The notes: a model not told the origin generated them from the sequence alone. 64,000 bases of DNA from Sodiomyces alkalinus F11 (GCF_003711515.1 NW_021167092.1:735073-799072); one strand, 5' to 3'; counted from the first letter of the stretch, positions 21,551-35,335 are shown. A program made the numbers and translations.

Positions 21551-24500
21551 TAGTAGTAACTAGTGTTCCTGCTATTCCTTTTAAAAAGAAGCTCTAGATA
21601 GCTTCTAAATTAAACCGCCGCCTAGCTCGTAAAGAGGTTTAGTACTATAGCGTTATGCCCTCCTACCCTCCTAATAACCTAGCTATCGCCTACTTAGGCG
21701 TCGATGAAGCTATTACTAACCGCTCGCCTACCTAGACTTAAAGCTATCACTAACCACTCGCTTACCTAGGCTAGAAGCTATTACTAACGGCTTGCCTACC
21801 TAAGTGTCGAAGAAGCCACTACTAACCGCTCGCCTACTAAGGCTCGAAGCTATTATTGATTTACCCTCCCCCCTTCTACCTTTTCTACTACCTCTTTTAT
21901 CCCCTTACCTATACCCCTCCCCCCTTATTAGGATAACCTCCTTGAACGCCCTCTCTTATAATAGACCTTTTCTTAACGGCCGTTCTAACTACGTCGCTTA
22001 GATTATTAAGGCTTAACGACACGCTAAGGACCTTAATCTCTAGCACTTTATCTAGGGCTAAGCTCGTATTAAGAGCTAGGCTCCTACCCTCGAAAACTAG
22101 TATATCTATAAGCCTAAAGTGAAATTAGAGCTAGCCGAGTCTGGCCCTTCTAGCCCTTCTGCCCTTTCTATCCATTCTGCTACTCCTATACTAGTGCCTG
22201 ACCTTCGAGTCTCGTAAAAGAACTAGAAGAACCGGCTGCTATACTACTAGGTTAATCACACTAAGCGCGATACGTCATACGTTTTCCTCCTATTAACCCT
22301 GGATCGAGCCGTTAAAAGAGACCTTAAAGGTATTAAGTATTCCTGGGAAATCTCGAAGCGCCTAAGTAAGTATAAGCTATTAGATATCGAGATTTAGATC
22401 TCCACTAGTAAGTAGGCCTCCAACCTAAAGCTATAGTCCTTTAAGTCAATAGGTTAGTATCTTTCTAAGTATAGAGACCTCCGCGATACCCTCCTATTAA
22501 TTAGTGACAGCTACCCTAATAAGCTAATAGCTGTTAATGTCGTTAACGGCCTGCCTAGAACCTACCGAATCCATAAAGATAACTAGCGTTTTTATAGGAA
22601 AAAAGATAAGAAAAAGGCCTATAATATCTCTATTATAACCGATAACCTTCTAGAACAGAAATAAGAGATACTGAAATAGCATCGTAATAATAACCGCCGC
22701 GGCTCTCGCTAAGGGAATAACGACTAACAAGGCAGCGGATCCAAGAATCAATCTAATAAATAATCTAACGCTACCTAAAACAACTGCTGCGAGCCCTATA
22801 CGACCACGAACTGCCCTCGGCCGGAAACACATAAAACAGAGGATTACGGCTCGCCTAGCAGCCCCAGGTATAATAACCAAGAAGGAAGAGGTCGTGGCCG
22901 CGGAGGCTACAGCCGCAATAACAACAATAACGGCCGAGGCAATAACAATAACCACGCCTATAACGTTAATACTAATAAAGGAGCCATTAACGCCCTTAAT
23001 AGCCTAGAGGACTATCTAGGTAATCATAACGGCGTCTTTACTAGCCGCTCCTGCCTATAAGCACTAGTGCAACTTAAAAATCTGTATTAAGACTACCTCT
23101 AAGGCACCCCTTTGCAGATATAGAAGATCTAACGGTTTACTCCGGGTATGTCCCCGTTAACCCCGTGCCTAAGCCCCCCGCCTAAACCGCTACCGATACT
23201 TATAATAGTATAATCAACGGGCGGGGGGCCACTAAGATTGTTAAGATCGTTAGCACCGCGACGGATAGCAAACCTCACGGCGAGGTCTCTGCCCACTATG
23301 TCTATAGTAGTACCGATACCATTATAGAAGAACCCAGGGTTAACGGCCCTCTAGAAACCCTTATAGAACCTGTCTTCTAAGGTAATAGGAAGTATATTTA
23401 TAACCGCTAGCTATAGGATTCCGGCGCCTTACTATATTCTATAGGCGACTTTAAATCCTATACACTATAGAGAAATCCCCGAATAAAACCGGTTCTAGAT
23501 TATTACTGCGGACGGCACTATTAAGCCTACCTATATCGGGGTAGCTAAGGCATACCTATAAGGCCCTAACGGTAAAGGAAAGGTCGTTATCCTATAAAGA
23601 ATGGTTTATATCCCCGGGCTCTATATTAATATAATATTAGAGAAGATAATATATATAGGTCGAGGTTATTTAGACTGTAACGTCCTACATAATAAGGTAG
23701 GCGAGGGCATCGGTACTATTAACGTAAGCACTCGCGGCTTCTTCCTTAGCCACTCTAGCGACCCTATAGCCGTTTTCTATATTATACCTAATTCTATTAT
23801 AGCCGCGAGGCTACTACCCTCTATAATAGTAACACTACTAGTTAGGGCACCGCCGAGCGAGGCATAGCCTAATAAGCCCTAACCAGGAGTATAACCTATC
23901 GACCAACGACTCGACTATCGGTGAACTAAAGCGGTAATCTTATAGGTATTATAGACACGCCTATAGCACTAACGCCTTAGTCACGTTAACTATAGGGACC
24001 TTCGTAACACCGTTAAAATCACGAAGAATACCCTAGAAGCCGCTAGGATCGGCGGCTAACCCTATATAGTCTGCGACCTCTCCTATAGTCTTAGATATAG
24101 CCCTAAGGACCCCCGCCCCTATACCACCCGCGCTAGAGAACTATAGCACGTCGATATCTTCGAGCTAAAGTCTATTAGACCGTTTGGCGATAAGTACGGT
24201 CTTAGTATAACGGATAACGCCTCCCAGAAAAAGGGTATCCTGATCTTAAAGACTAAATCTGACTCCGGGAGGCTGCTACTTAACGCCCTGACCTTATATA
24301 GTAACTGCTAGAGATAACCTATGAGGCACGTATATACTAATAATGCGGGAGAGTTCCTTAGTAATAGTCTTTACTATAACCTCTAAGCCTAGGGCACGTC
24401 TTTTTTAAGTAGCCCTCCTTACGACCACGAATAGAACGACGTTATGGAAAGGTCTATCCGTGCTATCCTCGATAAGGGCAGGGAAATAGTAGTCGGTACC

Positions 24501-26990
24501 GATATCCCCCGTTTTCTATAGCCTAAAATCCTCCGTAGCTCCGTATATCCTAGTAATATCAGGGCTATCTCCGTAGTTAATAAGAAGACCCCTTACTAAG
24601 CCTACTACGACGACCTAGCCCCTGGCTACGATAATAAGCCACCTATCCACCACTTAAGGACCCTCGGTTATAGAGTCTTTATCTATATCCCCCTAGAGGT
24701 TAGAGTAAAGTCTTATAAGCTTAAAGCCCGCGTAGAAGAGGGCGTGCTTATTAGATTTAAAGGGGAGTACCTATACTGCGTTTAGATACCCGCAGGCACT
24801 ATAGAGAAACCTAAAGGAAGGTTAGTCATCTTAAGCTAGGTAGTTTTCCACGAGGACTATCACAATAGCGGCACCTCGTAGGCATAACTCTTAGTAGTAT
24901 ACAGCCAACTACTAAGAAACCACCGTAATAACCCTCGCCCTTTAACTGGCACGCTAGATCCAAATCAACGACCCCGCGCTACCCCGCCTAGACTAACCTT
25001 CTCAATGGTTTACGGTACTAAAAGCATCGTAATAGAGGGAAACACCACTAACGCCTATAACGATCCTCTGATTATAGGTTATAAAGACCTATAACGCCTT
25101 AATAAGCACCCGTAGCACGCTATAGAACTAACGGTTAACCTGGAGGAATACGAAGTATCCCTAAGAACCACCTTCATAGTTAAGGAACCAACCCCTACTA
25201 TCAACCCTGCCGAGATCCAATGGCTACGTAATAGTAATAATAATGCCGGACCCTTACCCACCGATAATAAGGGCGACTAATAGACTACCCAGGACCCTAA
25301 AAACGTGGCAGAGGCATGCCGTCTAGCTAACTAGCCCTCTTAGAAGAAGGCTATTTACGACGAGATCCTTAGTCTTATTAGTTACGGTGCCCCCTCCTTT
25401 AAAACCCTCCCTAAGCGAAGCTATAGGTTAACTGCGAAGATCGTGCTAAAATATAAGAAGAGAAACGGCCTCCTCGAAAAACGTAAGGCCAGGGTAGTCG
25501 CTAGGGGCTTCTAATAACGGTATAGAATCGACTACTATAATACCTACGCCTCTACTATTAAAGCAGCCTTGTGGCGTATTATTATCGCCCTCGTAATTAT
25601 TAATGGATAGCCTGTTCGTTAGCTTAGTATCGTCGGCGCCTATCTCTACAGCGACCTTAGGGAATAGGTCTATATAAGACAATTCGATATACTATTAGAC
25701 TTCTTCTAGGACCTCTGATACTAACACCTCGTAACTTAACTTAGGTAGCACCCTAACCTAACCTCTTTATACGGCTCCGTAAAGCCTTATATAGCCTTAA
25801 GCATGGCGGCCACTAGTAGTAATAATGGCTTTATAAGGAGCTAGGCGCCCTTGGTTATAAACTACTAATTTCTGACCCTGCGATTTATCGTAACGCCACC
25901 GTGGGCGTTATCGTCTCCACGTATATTAACGGCTTCCTTATTACCGGCCCTCCTATAGTAACCCTATAGCTATTTAACTAACTGGCTAAACGCCTTAATA
26001 TTATCGATCTAGGCCTTGCCGACTACTTCCTTAGAGTCCGTATTTAATAGGAACCTAACCGCACCGTAATTATATAAGATATCTACACTCTAGAAGCCCT
26101 CGAAGAGCTTACTTATAACTCCATAAGACTAGCGACCACGCTCATAGATCCAAACCACCTTACTACCGCTATCGGACGGCCTAGCAATACGAGCCTATTA
26201 CCCCTTATTACCCTGAACGCAGAAGATCACACCTTATACCGTAAGATTATTGACAAACTACTATATCATGCCTGTCTTATAAGACCCGATATTATGTACG
26301 CTGCTTCCCTTTAGGGACGCTTTAGCTATGCGCGCTTCGATAACTACCTTATTGGTGTTAAAAGGATTCTGCGATACCTTCGTAGCCGCCTATCTAACGG
26401 GCTTATCTTCCGCGGCGATAAAGACTACTAACCTATTACGGGTAACTGCCTAGGACATTATAGAGCTTTAGACTTAAGCTTTACTAACGCCGAAGGCGTA
26501 GAATCAACTACTAGAAAGGTGTTCTGTATAGCTAGAGCTCTAGTTACCTAGTCTTCTAAACGCCAGACTCACGTTATAAAATCTGTATCCAAAGCCGAGT
26601 TATACGCCCTTAACAACGCCGTCCAAATAGCCTAATAGATACGCCACCTCCTACGAGACCTCAGCGAGGACCTTAATAACACTATCACGATTAAAGTCGA
26701 TAATACTAGCGCTATCGCAAAGTCAGAGCGCTCTAATTGCAGTAAGTTTACGCTATTAGACTATTCACACGTATTCGATACCGTTAGCCACGAGGAGGTT
26801 AGGATCGAGTATATTAAGAGCGCTAATAACCCCACCGACGGCTTTATAAAGCCCCTATAACCAGGGCCGTTTAACTACTTTACAGACCTCCTTAAGATAG
26901 AATAGATACTATAGGTTATTAGTTAACCAGTTAATGTTAATTAAATCGTCGCTCCTCTACTACTTAGATACCTAACAATTTAAAGGGGAG
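21551..26990 (+). pseudogene. RIP-degraded Copia gag-pol of B
   Basis: The gag region covers about 21640-23200 and includes an Asn/Gly/Arg-rich part near 22680-22960. The protease patch is at about 23415-23450 (DSGA preserved). Pre-integrase follows (about 23570-23720). The integrase core is at about 24150-24530, with a YGLSITDNAS-like motif, then NAGEFLSNSL and SSPPYDHE (24410-24430). Reverse transcriptase is at about 25330-26100 (IVGAYLYSDL near 25627-25660). RNase H is at 26220-26930, with KSVSKAELYALNNAV (about 26580-26625) and VDNTSAIAKSE. These are standard Ty1/Copia motifs. TAG/TAA stops are frequent throughout, so nothing is translated in full. Confidence 0.85.
21690..21860 (+). repeat. 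Degenerate tandem repeat, about 4 units, in the B gag region
   Basis: The unit contains AAGCTATTACTAACCGCTCG and CGCCTACCTAG. It occurs about four times with spacing of about 40-55 bp and transition-type differences. It may encode a short repeated peptide in Gag or lie in the leader. Confidence 0.65.
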
Positions 26991-27241
26991 TGTAAACGTA
27001 TAACGCATAACTATATCGGCCCTATATAGCCGTAGTCTAATACCTAGTCCTATAGGAAATCGTCGGTATAAAAACTGTGGACTCTTCGGGCGTAGGTATA
27101 TTCAATGAACGGTGTTTATATAGGGAATCCGTTCTGCTTAAGTACCCTGGGCCGTATCGCCGAGACTAAATATCTACCCTAGCTCTTTAATTAACGCAAT
27201 CTCCTTACGTAATTATGCTAGGTTAATCTTGTGTTTTCACA
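26991..27241 (+). repeat. 3' LTR of B
   Basis: 251 bp, ending TTTTCACA, followed by the TSD ACAGA. It keeps the uninterrupted target site of the solo LTR. Confidence 0.92.
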
Positions 27242-27246
27242 ACAGA

Positions 27247-27429
27247 TCTACTATATATTATAGACGCTGTAGTTCTGCAGCCTAGCTGCCTAGTCTTTCT
27301 CTTATATAGTCTTATCTATACGAGTATACCGTTAGGATTATTAGATAGTGGTTAGTATAAGGGCACTGGCTACTTTAATATAGCTAGGGCTTATCTTATT
27401 GCTTATATATGTATCTTTATTTTGGTAAT
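27247..27429 (+). other. Remainder of the H 5' LTR and start of its leader
   Basis: 27247-27343 completes the 127-bp LTR of H and matches 54774-54870 (TATATATTATAGAC, then GTCTTATCTAT). 27344-27429 is leader and continues across D at 33360. GTAAT (27425-27429) is the left TSD of D. Confidence 0.75.
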
Positions 27430-27623
27430 TGTTGGAATATAAATAAGGTACGCGGAATTATATGTGTATTCATCTAAGTGAAGTTTGTGATACTTCATAG
27501 GGATGCTTAACTATAAGGAAAAAGCAGGGGAAATGACTGTAGATATATAGGATCAAGGTGCTCCACACGTCAAATACAATATGGTGTATCACACCTCGAT
27601 ATGGTGGCTGTGGACATCTAACA
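27430..27623 (-). repeat. 3' LTR of D
   Basis: 194 bp, on + TGTTGGAATATAAATAAGG to GACATCTAACA. It is less mutated than the partner at 33161-33354, which starts TATTAGAATATAA. Confidence 0.9.
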
Positions 27624-30600
27624 CACCCCCCTAGAATAGTAGAATTAATCCTAACTAGTCTGCTCGTTGAATTAATACTCAAAGTCCAGGGTAAATTGGG
27701 CCTAGATATTAATTAACGGCGTTATAGGCGTTAAAGCCAAAAAGAAAAGTTAAAAAGTGTTAAAAACAGTACCGAAATAATAGTATATAGGGGCATAAAA
27801 CCACTTAAAATAACGGTCTAATTAGCCGTTTTCCTTTAATTAAAAGCCGATAAAAGGGCGTTTTCGTTTCTTAATTACTTTAATCTAATTTAGTCGGGAC
27901 TTTATGCCAAGCAGATATATAAACTCCCTGTAGTTCTGCGGGGGTAGTACCTTTATAAGGCTATCGCTGACTATATTATTAGTGGCGATCTAATTAATCG
28001 CGATAGTCCTTTTTTAAACAGTTTATCGGATCTAAAGGGCGTGGATATTAAGATACTTTAACTTCGAGGTAACCTACGGCCTAAGGGATTCTAATAGCTA
28101 CTTAGTGTATGAAGTATCGTAGTATACTATTAGTGGTTCCTTCTTACAGGTTAATATTAGGTTCTTTATTAAACGCCTCATCGCGATATGCTGCCTAGTA
28201 GTAGCAGAAAAGTGCTATAAGCTCGGCTTTACTACTAGAAGTTATAACCCTTCTTTGCTTATTTACCTTCTAGTCTATAGGAACCCCGAATAATAATATA
28301 CTATACCCTTAGGAGCTATACCGAGTCTTATAGTTATTAGCGAAGGCGGTATTAGAAGTATAAAAGTGTATAGGGCGTTAGTAGTGTTTACGTAGTCCGA
28401 AGTAAAGGCATAGTGTTTTTATTAAGCCGAGATACTTTAAATACCTATCTACGGTATCGTGATACTATTTTAACAGGTAAGTGCTAAATTCGGTAAGCCT
28501 CGAAGCGGCTTTAGAGGTATTAGGCCGGGTTTAATAAGCAGCGTAATTAATAGAATCGACCTTCCGAAGATATAGATAGATAAACTCTTCGGAGGCTTAT
28601 TAGTCGGTAGTAGATAGTTCTAAAAAGTTAGGATAAGGAACAGGCCTTTTAGCCCTACGACCTCTATAATCTACCTATAACGCCTTTATCTTATCGGTGA
28701 TATAGTTATTAAGCGATAACTATAGCTTATATTATTAACGATTACGTCCTACCCGGATTCTAAGAAACCACTTAATTAGTCCTAAATCTCTAATCCAGAA
28801 GCTCTTCTATATCTATTTTACTAGGTTATTAGCTATAGATTTATATTCCTTATAGTAGATTAGGATAATATCGTTAACGTAGAAAAAATTAATTAGAATC
28901 TTATTCTTAAAGATATAATCGTCTTCGGTTAATTACTTTAAACCGTACTTACCTAGTACGGAAAAGAGCTATTAGTGCTATAGCTTTAGAGAATGCTATA
29001 GGCTATATAACGCCCGGCATAGCCGATAAATCCCTCTACGGTATTTAGGGATATATATAGATTACTTTAAAACGTCCTCGAGCTAATTATAGGCTTTAAT
29101 GCCCGTAGCCGACTATAGTAACTACTAACCAGGGTGGTCCCTAATATAGATCTCTTCGTCAAGCAGAGTATTAGTGAATACATTAACGGCGTTAAGTTAC
29201 TAAGTCTCGAGATCAAAGTAGGCTATAATACCTATTAGCGACCTAAAGGTCCTTCTAGCGAGGGTGGAGGCATAAACGTTAAGGTAGTTATTACGTTATT
29301 AATCCCCTTAAATGTCAAGGCGTGCCTAAAACTTATTAACATAGCCTATAGGATCGACCTTATACTTAAAACCCTATTTAAGGTCTAGTGGTCTTAGAAT
29401 TAAGTTAGATAGTCCCGAGCCGTGTCCCTGCTAATAGGACTATTCCTACTATTTACAAGTGCCTATTAATCTAAGCATGCCGACCTCCTATAAGGCAGCC
29501 TTAATCTATTCTAATTTATAAGGACTCTTTAGTATTTAAGACTAGTTTAGAGGTTCCTCGGGTATATCGTGGCGTAGTAGCGGCTTCTTCGGTATCTTAA
29601 TCTAATTATAGCAGGTATAAAAGAAAGGAGGGATATAACGGTCGGTTAGATGCCTACTACGGGCAGGCCGGTCGGCAGCAGTTATCGGAATAATAAGAGG
29701 GCGGCTTCTTCTGCTTATAGAAGTAGGTTACTTAGCTATAGGAGTAGAAGAAGAGGTTTAAGGAGACTTAGCAGGAGCCGTAGATATCGGATTAATATCG
29801 GTAGTAGTGGTTAGTTCCTTATTAAAAACCGATTAGTAAGGGGATAATAATCCTATTTCGACGGTATCGCCGGTTATAGCCGTATTGTTAGATTGATCTT
29901 GGGTATTGTTGGGCCGTTTAAAAATAGGCGGTAGATCCGTAGTTCTAGTTTATAGTGTAGGCGGGCCGTTTATAGTTATTAGAGGAGTAATTATAGGTGT
30001 AATTATAGAAGACGTTGGAATAGATGCTGTTGGGGGCGTGGAAGGCGTTATAGTGCTTATTTGCCCTGTTCTACGTGCCTCTTAATTAGGTGCCTCCTGC
30101 TATTCCTGCTATTATTATTCTTCTATAGATTCTATAGTAGTTATTAAACCTCTACCTCTATCCACCCCCCTAGAAGCACCGGTAGTGGTAGAGGTAGTAG
30201 TAGCTGCAGCCTCCGCTATAGCCTCCTTTATAGTACTCTGCTCTAGTAGTAGTTAAAGCAGAAGATTAGTAACATTAGTAGTAATAGCGAGAGGACCGTG
30301 GAGGTAATAATCCACCGGTAGATTTAATTACTCGAAGACCTCTTCGGTAACCGGCGGCTCTATATCACAATGTTTATATAAGAGTCTTTTATTAAAGATA
30401 ACGTCTCTTGTGCATAGAATCCTCCTTAATTTTAGCACCTGAAACCGGTATATATTAATGCTCTTATACCCGATTAAATACCCGATATATACTCTTTCGG
30501 CTAACTTAGCATTATGGTTACGACCTTATTAGTAGTTAGCGGTTAGTGAATAGGCTCTATAACTATTCCTTTTTTAGATAACTAACGATAGGCTTTATTA

Positions 30601-33160
30601 GGATTTTCTTTAGGCCTTATTTATTAATCTAATCCTCCATCTTCCCTTAAGGGGTTTTCTACTAGAGGTCCTTCCGAGGAATAAGATTATATGGATATAC
30701 TATAGCAGCCACTAGTTCTGGCTATAGATCCTATTAGATGCCTAAGGCCGTTACGAGAGTCCTCGCGATAATAAAGATAACGCCGCCGTGGCGTTCTGCC
30801 CTCGGATTCTGCGCGGCTATATATAGCGATAACCTCTTAAGTAAAATCCCTCTCTTATTGGCCTATTTATCGAAGCCCTTCTAAAAGGACCTTTCTCTAT
30901 CTAGGCAGATTACGATAATTATATAATAGTACTGCCTTTGAAAGAAGAACTTCAAATTTATTAATATCGGTAAGGCTAATTTATATTCACGCAGGAACCG
31001 CATAATAGCTTAACGAGTATAGAGGTCGTATAAAAGTATCACGACCTTTGTACTATTATAGGCCTCGTTAAGGCTAAAGAGGTTTACCTCGACCCTATAT
31101 CATAGTATCGTCGTTTAGTGGTTAGGTAACCTTCTCGAGTTAACCTTCTTTACTTTACTAAGGGCATAGGCCTTATAATCCACTATTAGAGGACCTTTTC
31201 CTTTCATAACGCCTCTAATAAGGGCATCTTCTATTTTATCGAGGGCAGTAGCGCCGGCGTGCCCTAGCCTCTTATACTATAAACGAGCGTTAGCGACGCT
31301 TATAGTAGGCGTTATAGAGCTATTAAAGAAGCTGCTTAGTAGGTGCTATTAACGATCCGTTAGAATAAAAGCGTATTAATCGTTAACGCTATATAGAGAT
31401 AGGACTAATAAGCGCTCTCTAATTTTTAGTATTTCGAGGCCGGAATTAAAAACGATACACTCTTCCTTTAATCTTCTAGTCGCGATTAAGGTTATTAGGT
31501 AGTCTTATATAAACGTAACGCGATTTAGCACTAAAACAAAGGGATTACTGTATTCGTTATCTATTTCTAATTATATCCTGCTATAGCCCTTAACTAGCTT
31601 ATCTCTCTATTACCCATTTAAAAACAATGCTCTTCTATAGCAGGTTCAAAGTCCTGTAGCAGGTGTTATTAGTTAGTGATATGCCTCGAGGTGCCGGAGT
31701 CGATTAGCAGCTGATTAAAGAGATTACTGCTAACCATTATATTATTTATCTACAGAAAGGAATATATCCTATAGGATTTCTTATCGGAATTCTTATCCTG
31801 GTTATCGGTAGAGTTAGATACCTCCGTCGACGATTCTTTCGGCTATAACTTCTAAGAGCCCTTTTTAGCACCTGTTTTTAGGCTTTTAGCGTCCTTTTCG
31901 ATATTCTCCCGGAATCTCTTTTAACGTTTATTATCCTAGGCCTTAATACTACGGTCGACGTATTCTAAGATCTGTTTTAAAGGTGTACATCCCTTCTTCC
32001 TACATACATTATTAACGTTTAGGCACTTCTATAAAGGATTATAATTATATTTACTTCTCTTTTTATTATAGTAGTCGTATAACCACTCTTTCTTCTATTT
32101 ATTAGACTATTAGTTACCCTATTATCCCGATCATACCCGCTAATCCTTACCTTCTTTATCCTTACCTAGGAAGGTTACCGTATAAAAGGATAATATAGTA
32201 GGCTTCTTATCGAGTCGGTACGGGTAACAGCGTCGAAGCTATATCGTATACTCCTCCACGATAGATTAAATCAAGGGTAGGTTCTTCTCTTCTAACTATA
32301 GAAGTTCTATAAACCTTTTCTTTAACTACTTTAGTACTACGCTACCAATAGCATTAAAGAAGCCGTTAATCTAATTGTCTTTGGTATTATAAGCACGAAC
32401 TTCGTATATCTTAGTCTCGTAGTATAGCTTAATAAAGTCCTCTAGCTAGCGTTCATAGGGTATACGCCTAACGTTTTAGGGGTATTCGTCCTAGTATCTC
32501 TTGATTAATACCTTCTAGGCGGCGTTTATCGGCTTAAGGTACGTCTTAAGGGCCTTTAATATATCTTTTACTTCCTTATAGCCGGCGTACTAATCCTTTA
32601 AAGCAGGGCTAACTATTTTCGCGATATAGTCGTGGAGTGCTTAGATCCCCTCTTTTTAGCCTTATACATATCCTCTTTTACTTACTAGATCTTAAATTAT
32701 ATATCCTACATAGAGATATTACGTTCTTTAGCAGTAGTAGAAGGTGACGGTGAATCGGTTCGAATACGGCGCTTCGGCTATTTAGCTTTATTACGGTCGG
32801 GATTAACGAGGTCGGCGATATCGTAGGAGCACGCGATAGTTATCACGGCTTTAATCTAAGGCCTTTAATCTTTCGGAGTAATAAGTATTACCAGGCCTAT
32901 AATAGACATTACTGCTATGGAAGCTATCGTTTTGCTAATAAAAGTAGTGGAGTAGGATAAATGGAAAGGTTAATTAACTATACTAAACGCTTAACATAAT
33001 AGTGCGATTAAATAATAAAGTAATTAAATAAGTCTAAAGTAGGCAGACGTTACTAATAATACTAAACTACCCGCTATAGGCTTAACACTGATTTGTAATA
33101 GACTAGACGCTATAGGATCGATCAGAATAGCTTCGTTTATTAGAACGCCGGGCTTATAAC
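27624..33160 (-). pseudogene. RIP-degraded Copia gag-pol of D
   Basis: On the minus strand, from right to left: gag (about 32950-31900), a clear protease active-site patch LLIDSGTSRHIT (about 31720-31682), integrase (about 31550-30450), a low-complexity linker rich in Ala/Thr/Val/Ser (about 30270-29880), reverse transcriptase with FFYVNDII (about 28890-28865), and RNase H (about 28690-27900). Motifs are those of Ty1/Copia. Stops are TAG/TAA at positions suited to Gln or Trp codons. The protease motif has survived undamaged, but the whole is not translatable. Confidence 0.85.
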
Positions 33161-33354
33161 TATTAGAATATAAAGAAGATATACGGAATTATATGTGTAT
33201 TTATCTAAGTGAAGTTTATAACACTTTATAGGGATATCTAACTATAAGGAAAAAGCAGGGGAAATGACTGTGGATATATAGGATCGAGGTACTCCACACG
33301 TCTAATATAATATGGTTTGTCACACCTCGATAAGGCGGCTGTGGGCATCTGGCA
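33161..33354 (-). repeat. 5' LTR of D
   Basis: 194 bp. Its neighbour 33040-33160 is the leader shared with 16700-16832 (CGTTTATTAGAACGCCGGGC). Confidence 0.9.
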
Positions 33355-33359
33355 GTAAT

Positions 33360-35335
33360 TCTGCAATTATGCAAAAGCAGCGTTTTCCCTCCGAGATCTT
33401 ATAGATAGCTTGTAGATATCTGCGGTTTCCGATACATTAGTAATGCCTCCTTGTTATGAACGGTATTTAACACCTCGATATCGCGACTATTGGATTATTT
33501 GTTTATATCGGTCTGCACCCGTGGTTAAGCAGGTACCCCTATGGCGGCGTGCGAAGAATAACTTTTATAAGAAACCTTATAGTTTATAGTTTAGAGCGGG
33601 TACGACTAGTAATAACGCCGGTCAGAACCCTGAACAGAGTTTAACCCCGCACGATTACAGTGATATATGTAGTCTATGGATGGAGTGTTATTTTTCCTCT
33701 ATATCGAAGCAGAGATAGTTTTCCTCTTTTTTTCTATTATTAATGCTACGAAGATTAAGCTTTTATTTTCACACTTTTAGCACGATATTCTATATATATC
33801 TTCTTCCTTAGCGGCTAATATCGGCTATTACACGTATATATATTAGATCTCCTCTTAAGTAGTTCCCTGTTATGGACGTGTAGATATTAATAGACGATAT
33901 ATCTAACTCTAAGATACTAGCGCCTAATTATTTAGTCTTACCCCGGAAACTTAAGACCCTATCCCCTGGAATAGATCTTAATAAACCGATATTTAAGCAG
34001 AGATAACTATCGCTAGTATCTTTAACTATATCCTTAGAGGTTACCCTTATTATAGGCTTTAACCTATAGATCCCGGATTATACCCTAATTACTATATATT
34101 TCTAATAAAGCTTATAGTAAGATTCTGTAGATATAATATCCTAGGTCGGGTAGTCTATAGCTATAGCTTCTAAGTTCTCTGGGGGCGGTAATTTATACCT
34201 AGTATCCGAATTCCTAATGCATATTAAAGATATTATCGATATACTGCTAGAACGCGTTACGCCGGACGTAAAAGAATAATAGAAGCTTCGGCGTATACGT
34301 ATAAACCCAGTAGGCAGAGCCCGGTCCTAGTAGTAAACCCTCGATATCGAGGACCGTAATAGCGAGGAGAAAACTAAGGATGAATTTAATAAGGAATTTA
34401 ACGATAAGATTACACGATAAGACGGATAGACGATTATAGAAGTGTCTGCCTTTTAACGTAAGCCTAGCGAGCAGCTTATCGACTATCATATTCGCGGCAT
34501 AAAACTAAATAATAATTCTATACCCGCAAAGATCTATATACTTTTTTTTCTCAATATATGTATATAGCCCTAGAGCTATAGCGCGAGTCGATTAAGGAGA
34601 CTAATTCTATAACGAGTTAAGTAGTCTATTTATATAAACCTGTTAATAGTAAAGTGAAATCCTTATAAATAGCTTTCTTAGGCTATAGCGGTCCAGGTCT
34701 CTTATTATTCCGGGAATTATCTTATTAGGTTACGCGCTCCACAAAGTGCCCTAGCTTATATAACCTAATCGTAGTGGTATGTATATAGGTGCGCTTAATT
34801 ACGCGTGGTAGGTATATACCCTCTCCCCCTAAGGAGGGTACGGTACCGGAGGCAGTATAGTTCTACTTATTAGCGCGTAAGCTAATACATCCCTGAACGT
34901 GCGGGGACCCCTATAACGTGTAGAAGCTCCGTGTAGGTCGCGCGCGAATTAAAAATTCCGCGCGCGATTAAGGGGAGTAGGATTCGAACCCACGGCCTTA
35001 CGCGGCTACTAGGCGTGTCTACTACCTACACTATCCCCCGATCCGTATACTATTAGTATAGCGATTCTATAAAGAGAGAGTAGACGGCGAGGTTAATGCC
35101 TACCTTCGTGAATGAATCTAGGACCGGCTTACTATGTCCGGCAAGAGCGTCCACGGAGTCCTAAAGAAATCTATTATATTCGAGGATATAAAGTATATAA
35201 TTATTAAAGTCGCTAAACGCATATATAATATATCTACGCTGCTTAAGGATAAGGATATACTATCCGATAGTATAGTCGAAGCTCTTAGGGGTATTAGTAA
35301 ACTTAGTAAGTCCTATAATAAATAGGCGGAGATAT
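33360..35335 (+). pseudogene. Leader and gag region of H, split by a SINE
   Basis: 33360-33870 is non-coding leader. From about 33890 a + frame can be read with only TAG/TAA interruptions (PRKLKTLSPGIDLNKP near 33945-33990, EERVTPDVKE-like near 34245). It continues after the SINE into a stop-free stretch at 35134-35325 (MSGKSVHGVLKKSIIFEDIK). It is assigned to Gag by position upstream of the zinc-knuckle-like motif and protease. It has no strong Gag signature of its own. The short open piece at 35134 is not an independent gene. Confidence 0.6.
34543..35039 (-). mobile_element. tRNA-derived SINE, copy 2
   Basis: About 497 bp, homologous over its length to 9360-9836, with the same orientation. 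The tail is a TTTTTTTTC run at the left. The head at the right has B box GGGTTCGAATCC (about 34990-34979). The TSD is GATCTATATACT (34531-34542) and GATCCGTATACT (35040-35051), 12 bp with two differences. It inserted in the gag region of H. Confidence 0.88.

Larger units (their letters stand above)
21025..27241 (+). mobile_element. Copia-type LTR retrotransposon B
   Basis: The 5' LTR starts TGTAAACGCATAAC at 21025 and the 3' LTR ends TGTTTTCACA at 27241. The perfect TSD is ACAGA (21020-21024, 27242-27246). The polypurine tract AAAGGGGAG precedes the 3' LTR (26982-26990). The 5' LTR is interrupted by a solo LTR of family A. Internal Copia domains are in the + orientation. It inserted in the 5' LTR of H. 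Confidence 0.92.
27430..33354 (-). mobile_element. Copia-type LTR retrotransposon D (minus strand)
   Basis: 5925 bp with 194-bp LTRs at both ends (27430-27623, 33161-33354) and the perfect TSD GTAAT (27425-27429, 33355-33359). The polypurine tract lies inside the left LTR (minus-strand CTAGGGGGGTG, 27634-27624). That makes the left LTR the 3' one, in agreement with the reading frames. A fragment of the family is at 16690-17024. Confidence 0.92.

Noticed and set aside
22650..22955. Hydrophobic minus-strand frame as membrane protein
   Set aside because: It is antisense to the Asn/Arg/Gly-rich part of the B gag. Hydrophobicity is an artefact of the complementary strand.
35134..35325. Independent small gene of 63 codons
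   Set aside because: It is a stop-free patch of the RIP-degraded H gag frame.
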